A DNA stretch of 64,000 nt, taken from positions 17,079,001-17,143,000 of the forward strand of contig OX485807.1 in the NCBI GenBank assembly GCA_950295325.1, read 5' to 3'. The stretch's first letter is position 1. Every line of letters starts with the position of its first letter. Position numbers and translations under genes: made by a program. This document shows, in pieces, positions 60,301-64,000 of this stretch. The notes beneath the pieces were generated by a model. The model was not told the origin of the DNA. It saw nothing but the letters and a program-made list of their open reading frames with translations, and searched no databases. The DNA comes from Polytrichum commune (lineage: Eukaryota; Streptophyta; Polytrichopsida; Polytrichales; Polytrichaceae).

Positions 60301-61155
60301 CTTAGTCAAACTTTCAAGAGCACCATTTAAGGTGCCTTCAAAAGTTCGCCATGAAATACATTTTTATATAGCTGTCTTTTGGCCAAAGTCAAACGCCTTT
60401 CCTTCATTTCACCAAATATGGGGATTTCGACACCACTTGAACAGCATTATAAATTGTCAAAAGTGGGGCCAAACTGCCTGCCAGAACATGAGTTTTTGAG
60501 AGACCTCAAGGATAACTATAATACATTGCTGATGATTTTTCTCACCAATCTCTATGATTGTGACATTTTAGCTCATCTCACAATGCATCAACTTGCAGGA
60601 CATCAACAGCATTCCTTGAAACAGCACAATCGCATATATTTACCTGTGCCACCAGGTCCAGAGAAAAAAACATTCTGCACATGAAAAGCATCTCATCAAA
60701 ACCATGTCACATCCATAAACATGGACACAACAATTGAGGATTCAAAGAAAAAACAAACATACAACTAATGATAATGTGATTCTCACCTTCCCCTCGTGAA
60801 CAAGGCGAATGATTTCCAATTGCTCGGGTGAAAATGGAGGTTTATCATGGAAGAGCATAGGTTTTGCATTTTCACTGTCTTGGCTCAATACACAAGTCTC
60901 AAATTCCTGCTTCTCCATTTCGGTGCAGCCCAGGTACTGACAGTCCTCTTGATCTTCATTCTCCTTCTCATTTGATGGCGAACAAATCCCACCAATTTTT
61001 ACATCATCTTCATTCTCCGAATCCAGCCTGACCGGGTTGCCTTGGGATCCACATCCCTCAGCCATAGCTTTTAGTTGCACCTCCATCTGCTCGAGTAGGT
61101 AAAGGACGACAGCATCATCCTCTCCAACCTTGCCTTCCTCCAACTTACGTTGCAT
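54382..61155 (-). CDS. PIF1: PIF1-family 5'-3' DNA helicase with C-terminal CCHC zinc knuckle, 11 exons
   Basis: PIF1 helicases are ATP-driven 5'-3' DNA helicases of superfamily 1B acting in replication, G-quadruplex, telomere and mitochondrial DNA maintenance. Exons on the minus strand: 61155-60787, 60674-60644, 60048-59911, 59688-59447, 59078-58920, 58784-58648, 58497-58257, 57832-57542, 56663-56618, 56285-56153, 55003-54382. All ten introns are GT-AG and phases agree, giving 802 residues. Seen motifs: FSPEQ Q-motif (108-112), Walker A GPGGTGKS (129-136), APTGIA (174-179), Walker B DEISM (222-226), SGDFFQLLPV (264-273), VFRQ (310-313), NGSRG (458-462), HKSQGMSLD (548-556) and YVALSRV (572-578). 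Residues 30-105 are acidic. The tail has about 12 prolines, then 7 glutamines, and a CX2CX4HX4C knuckle at 764-777. The ATG has an upstream in-frame TGA 15 bases away; further 5' UTR exons are not excluded. No ORF-breaking lesion is visible. The symbol is by family; the paralogue is not determined. The exon 11 acceptor was chosen because two nearby AGs give immediate stops. Confidence 0.93.
54697..54748. repeat. In-frame TTG/TGG microsatellite in helicase exon 11
   Basis: About seven TTG (Gln on the minus strand) and twelve TGG (Pro) triplets lie inside the last helicase exon. Being triplets, length changes would keep the frame. The plus-strand ORF of 144 codons over this exon is its shadow. 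Confidence 0.85.
55822..55945 (+). repeat. D-family fragment in helicase intron 10
   Basis: The core matches other D copies (TGTTCATTATTGAGCC, GAATGGTCAACGAAT, TCTGATCTCTTTTTAACACA, CTTTTTGGTATCCGTG). It follows a run of 14 C (55786-55799) inside the 1149-bp intron 10. Confidence 0.6.
56369..56550. mobile_element. F-family MITE in helicase intron 9
   Basis: About 34 bp at each end are inverted copies, sharing GGTTACCATTTGGAGTTACA (one mismatch on the right). The element is about 182 bp, and TA is found next to both ends. It sits inside the 332-bp intron 9 (56286-56617), between the exons carrying motif V and motif VI. Confidence 0.7.
56833..56996. mobile_element. F-family MITE in helicase intron 8
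   Basis: The left end reads AGTGTCACTTCTTATTTGGA and the right end is its diverged inverted copy (about 56970-56996). The sequence resembles the F elements at 4384 and 56369: GGAATTACGCAATGCTATAAC against GGTGTTACATGTTGCTATAAC. It lies in the 878-bp intron 8 (56664-57541), which also carries a D fragment. Confidence 0.55.
57228..57420 (+). repeat. D-family fragment in helicase intron 8
   Basis: It carries the D core: CTAATTATGTTGATTATTGA, AGAATGGTTATC, TCCAATCTCTTCTAAACACA, TTTTTGGTATCCGTT, and GGTGTCTGATTAAGAAAAGC. The left terminal inverted repeat is not clear here. Confidence 0.6.
58089..58107. repeat. G19 homopolymer in helicase intron 7
   Basis: Nineteen consecutive G on the plus strand (C19 in the transcript) lie in the 424-bp intron 7. 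This is the longest of about nine G/C runs of 12 or more in the window. Confidence 0.9.
60122..60524. mobile_element. Foldback MITE in helicase intron 2
   Basis: Two long arms, about 60131-60275 and 60366-60515, are inverted copies of each other. Both carry TCTCTCAAAAACTC, GCCCCACTTTTGA, GTTCAAGTGG, TTTGGTGAAA and GACTTTGGCCAA in the same order, read from opposite strands. The element fills most of the 595-bp intron 2 (60049-60643), so the gene remains intact. No coding capacity is seen. The superfamily is unknown and no clear target duplication could be fixed. Confidence 0.75.
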
Positions 61156-61792
61156 TGCACAGCGAATTCATTCGAGCTTACATTGAAAACAATCCACAAG
61201 GAGAGGACACAAATTTTGTTTCTAGACTTTATTCTAAATTAGTAGCACTAAGTAGAAACAGGGGATCTAAGTAAGCCTAGAATTCGAAATTTCTGAGCTG
61301 ATGAGAAAGTCTTGGCGCACATCACAAGCTCATCAAGACAAAGTCTGGAGCAAAGTAAGAACCACGCAAATAAACCAAATGTGTAGTATTGTTCCTCTGA
61401 TTACCTACCTAAGGCGGATGCAATTTTTAGAAAATAGAAAAATGCACACAAAATTTTGTCATCCTGTAAATTGCATTAGAGCAGATTCATTCGAGTATAC
61501 ATCGAAAACAAACCACAAGGAGAGGAAACAAATTTCTTTCTAGACTTTAACCTAAATTAGTAGCACTAAGTAGAAACAGGGGATCTGAGTAAGCCTAGAA
61601 TTCGAATTTTCTGAGTTGACAAAAAAGTCTTGGCTCACATCTCAAGCTCATCAAGACAAACTCTGGAGCAAAGTGAGAACCACGTGCATACACCAAATGC
61701 TTAGTATTCTTCCTATAAATACCCACCTAAGGCAGATGCAATTTTAGAAGAAAAAAATTAAAATGTACACAAAATTTTGTCAGCCTGTAGCT
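61151..61792. repeat. Direct tandem duplication of about 320 bp upstream of the helicase
   Basis: Copy 1 (about 61151-61470) and copy 2 (61471-61792) align end to end at an offset of 319-320 bp. Shared blocks include TCATTCGAG, CCACAAGGAGAGGA, TAGTAGCACTAAGTAGAAAC, AGTAAGCCTAGAATTCGAA, CTCATCAAGACAAA and CAAAATTTTGTCA. Both unit borders lie at a TTGCATT motif; in copy 1 that motif contains the helicase start codon (CAT on the plus strand). Copy 2 holds a TATA-like CCTATAAATA near 61713 that is altered in copy 1. This could be promoter sequence, but that is inference. Confidence 0.8.
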
Positions 61793-61904
61793 TGCATTAG
61801 CCCCATTGTAGGCAAAACCAAAAACAAGCCTAAAAACTTCAAAATAAGTCTACCAAGAAGTGTACCGCATAATTCCCTCGCCTCAGGCCACTCGAAAAAT
61901 CTAT

Positions 61905-62277
61905 ACACTACTCGATGAGTGAACTTGTGTCGATGTCACACATTGAGGCAAATAGGTCTCGCCATGGAGGAGTACATTGACAAGGAGGCTTGGAATGTGG
62001 AACCACATTCGGGCACCCAAAGACCGGAATTTTGAGTGTGGGTTTATCCCCGAGTGATGCAGAGAGGTTAGTAGAGTGATTAGCATGTGCAGATGCAAAA
62101 TTCTGCAATGATTCGGAGCGACAATCTTCTGCGAGACGTCGCCGAACAAGTCCTGGCGGGGCTCCGAGGACGAGGAAAGGGAAGCCAAGAGTCAGGAGTC
62201 TTGCAAGCGAAGTCTCTTGGGAAGACCACAACAGCGCCTTCGGACTTCCGCAGGGTCTTGAAGACGGCAAATTACCT
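61905..62277 (-). repeat. Repeat segment Q, copy 1
   Basis: This segment shares an ordered set of blocks with 63405-63655: GCAAAATTC, GGACGA-GG-AA, TCTTGCAAGCGAAGTCT/TCTTGCGAGTGAAGTCT, GGGAAGACCA and CTTGAAG...AAATTACCTGGAT. The minus strand is open for 130 codons but stays unrecognised. It lies downstream of the LINE relic while copy 2 lies upstream, both in the same direction. Confidence 0.5.
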
Positions 62278-62578
62278 GGATGGATGGATGAATAAACCAA
62301 TGAAATGAAATCAATTTTAAAGTCCAGGAAGCCAAAAGGCTAATGGGATGGATGAATAAACCAAAGAAAATAATTGAAATTGGTTTTAAAGTCCGGGAAG
62401 CCAAAAGGCTAATGGGATTACCTGGATGAATGAATAAACCAAAGAAATGAATTAAAATTGGATTTAAAGTTCGGGAAGTCAAAAGGCTAATGGGATTGCC
62501 TGGATGGATGAATAAACCGATGAAATGACATGAAATTGATTTTACAATCCGGGAAGTCAAAGGCTAATGGGGCTCAAG
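62278..62578. repeat. Minisatellite, 78-bp unit, four copies
   Basis: The motif GGATGGATGAATAAACC starts near 62282, 62346, 62424 and 62502 (spacings 64, 78, 78). Each is followed by an AAAATTGG-like stretch, CCGGGAAG and AAAAGGCTAATGGGAT. Because 78 is a multiple of three, the minus strand stays open with a repeating peptide (GLFIHPGNPISLL), which is not evidence of a gene. The array lies just 3' of the LINE relic in its reading direction, where LINE 3' UTRs would be. Confidence 0.8.
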
Positions 62579-62589
62579 TACATCAATTT

Positions 62590-62779
62590 GGTTTCAAACC
62601 GACTAATCTTTTAGAGACTAAGAGTTTCTATCACTCTAGACATGAGATAGAGACTAATGTCAAGTTGATGATATGATTGAAAGAAAGACTCAAGGTTTCT
62701 TAAAACTACATTCTCAAATATTGATGGAGACTTATCTCTAATGGGGTTATATATGTGGCACTCCAACACAGACTATGCC
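62590..62779 (-). pseudogene. LINE C-terminal remnant continuing the relic upstream
   Basis: The minus strand encodes a stretch with VLEC, RDKSPSIF, LRNLESFFQSYHQLD and LYL, ending at a stop. The same pattern (VLEC, RDRSPSQF, LRSLKPFFQLDHQAD, LYL) occurs on the minus strand at 30396-30200. Two independent copies of the same protein tail therefore exist, which supports a retrotransposon origin. Confidence 0.55.
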
Positions 62780-63345
62780 TCGTTTTCAATTGCAGAACAA
62801 GAGCAACAGTGGCAGATGAGCAAGGCGTTGTTGAAAACCCATGGTGAGCTAAGAGCAGATAATTTCATGGGGAGTTCTCCAAATCTAGCCAACAACATAT
62901 GATAGGTTGTCGAAGAACACATTGTGATGTGAGACATCATATGTATCGTCATGCCCTTCTCATAAATCTTTCAATGAGAGTTTTTCAAGTTTGCTCCCCG
63001 AATTTCAGTAATATATGTGAAAGTTGGAAGCACCAAAGCCTTGAATAGATGGGATTTGAGTTTCCAACATGTGACTCCAACTATTGTTTCTTTCCTTAAA
63101 GTGCCCATCAAGGCTTTCATACTTGGCATTCTTCACCTTTTATCAATGGCTCAACATAACCATGTGAATAGAAATCAAACCCAAAGTATTTATATTCGCG
63201 AGTAATTTCAATTTGGTCCTTGTCTAGGTCTAGTGCCTCTTGGTTTAGTTTCCTTTTGTTGCAGCCAAAGATCGTGATTTTGGTTTCAAAAAAATTAACT
63301 TCAAGGCTAGAAAAAGTAAACTCATCTAGTTTGTTCAGAATTCTT
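62780..63345 (-). pseudogene. LINE reverse transcriptase, C-terminal part, decayed
   Basis: Minus-strand translation gives fragments typical of the C-terminal part of a plant non-LTR retrotransposon polymerase: KLNQEALDLDKDQIEI, EYKYFGFDFYSHGY, then in another frame MKALMGTLRKE, GVTCWKLKSHLFKALVLPTF and TTYHMLLARFGELPMK. A shift and an in-frame stop separate the first two blocks (near 63130), and further stops follow. The catalytic YADD region would lie upstream and was not found. Family placement rests on recalled general similarity, so the clade is left open. Confidence 0.6.
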
Positions 63346-63369
63346 GGGCAACTTCTAAATGATTATTTT

Positions 63370-63657
63370 TTATAAATCGGCTTTTAAAACAATTATTGGG
63401 CCAATAGAATATTTATAAAACCTCCAGAGCAAACTCCAAGTGAGTTGGCTAAAAGGCGAGTTTGAGAGTGTTTCAATAAAGTCACCTAAATAGTGTGGGC
63501 AGGTGCAAAATTCAGGGCAAAAACTTTCACTAAACAACTCATGGTCCCAAGGACGAAGGGAAATAAAGAGCCGGGATTCTTGCGAGTGAAGTCTATGGGG
63601 AAGACCATAGCTTCTTAGGACGTCCACATTGTCTTGAAGCCCTTAAATTACATGGAT
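63370..63657 (-). repeat. Repeat segment Q, copy 2
   Basis: It is the diverged direct counterpart of 61905-62277. Its first 100 bp (GGGCCAATAGAATAT, GAATTGGCTA-like, GGCGAGTTTGAGAG) recur once more at 63880-64000, cut by the window edge. The two copies bracket the LINE relic, so tandem LINE copies are one explanation. Confidence 0.5.
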
Positions 63658-63684
63658 AATAATAATAATAATAATAATAATAAT
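63655..63684. repeat. (AAT)n microsatellite
   Basis: About nine ATA/AAT triplets in a row follow the end of segment Q copy 2 (ACATGGATAATAATAAT...). This position next to a LINE-like 3' end is compatible with a degenerate retroposon tail, but this is inference. Confidence 0.8.
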
Positions 63685-64000
63685 AGGACGTCCTATGCTC
63701 ATAGTAAATGACAAGGTATAGTATGGGTCCGTGCCATCTTCATCCATTGCATCCATGGATATGAATTAATGTTCCAAGCCATTCTCCCATTGTTTACTTA
63801 ACATGTTATTGTCAATAATCAATCATTTTCATAAGGATGAAGAATGGTGAGATGATGACCTCACTACCACCATGTTTACCCATGTAGATTATCTTTATTA
63901 ATTGGCTTTCAAAGTTCTTTTGAGAGCCAATAGAGTTACTTGTAACATTTGTCTTTGAATCAAACTACAAATGAATTGGCTAGATGGTGAGTTTGAGAGC

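Noticed and set aside
61908-62300. 130-codon minus ORF
   Set aside because: It belongs to repeat segment Q, whose other copy at 63.4-63.6 kb does not keep the same frame, so no coding constraint is seen.
62192-62560. 122-codon minus ORF with a repeating peptide
   Set aside because: The 78-bp minisatellite keeps the frame open; the peptide is the repeat itself.
1-64000. tRNA or rRNA genes
   Set aside because: TTCGAA-type motifs were looked at by eye (for example near 7167 and 45224), but none has the surrounding cloverleaf sequence; no rRNA signature was seen.

Overview
The window looks like nuclear DNA of a land plant, most likely a seed plant. The evidence is a single gene split by ten GT-AG introns, AT-rich intergenic DNA, and a dense mix of small non-autonomous DNA transposons. 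One of these has Stowaway-type CTCCCTCCGT ends, and several have GGGCC-type ends with TTA/TAA/TGA target duplications as in PIF/Harbinger. The species cannot be named from the sequence. There are no bacterial-style operons, tRNA genes, rRNA genes or CRISPR arrays that I can see. Family names used here (A, B, D, E, F, G, H1-H4, N, R) are my own labels.

The only gene supported with confidence is on the minus strand between 61155 and 54382. It is a PIF1-family DNA helicase of 11 exons (2409 coding bases, 802 residues). Every junction is GT-AG and keeps the reading frame, and all classical helicase motifs are present in order. The last exon adds a tail with a proline run, a glutamine run and a CCHC zinc knuckle. 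Its introns have been enlarged by hairpin-type elements and dispersed repeats, and its start codon sits at the edge of a local tandem duplication of about 320 bp.

The remaining 54 kb is a repeat landscape. 1-13 kb: an H1 element, an F element, a composite A/B repeat with a large foldback (5922-6779), an Emigrant-like element (8639-9135) and several D elements. 13-24 kb: H2 and H1 copies, E repeats in inverted orientation, a tandemly amplified H2 (20706-22046) and a nested N element (22573-23336). 26-30 kb: an H3 element and a long GC-richer repeat R with an LTR-like TATA box. 30-33 kb: a LINE fragment, a D element, a truncated N element and a 35-bp minisatellite. 36-43 kb: a nearly perfect Stowaway palindrome, a TATA-bearing repeat region with a broken ORF, an N element split by an H4 insertion, and a second R copy in opposite orientation. 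46-53 kb: a possible host-gene 5' exon with a telobox, an H1 copy with a duplicated end, a microsatellite cluster and a cluster of D elements. 61-64 kb: the tandem duplication upstream of the helicase, then a LINE reverse-transcriptase relic with a minisatellite at its 3' side.

No transposase gene was found, so all DNA elements here are non-autonomous and must have been moved by proteins encoded elsewhere. I found no clearly new multi-gene system. The best candidates for novelty are the helicase with its zinc-knuckle tail, the H2 element whose end was amplified together with flanking host DNA, and the TIR-bounded D family.
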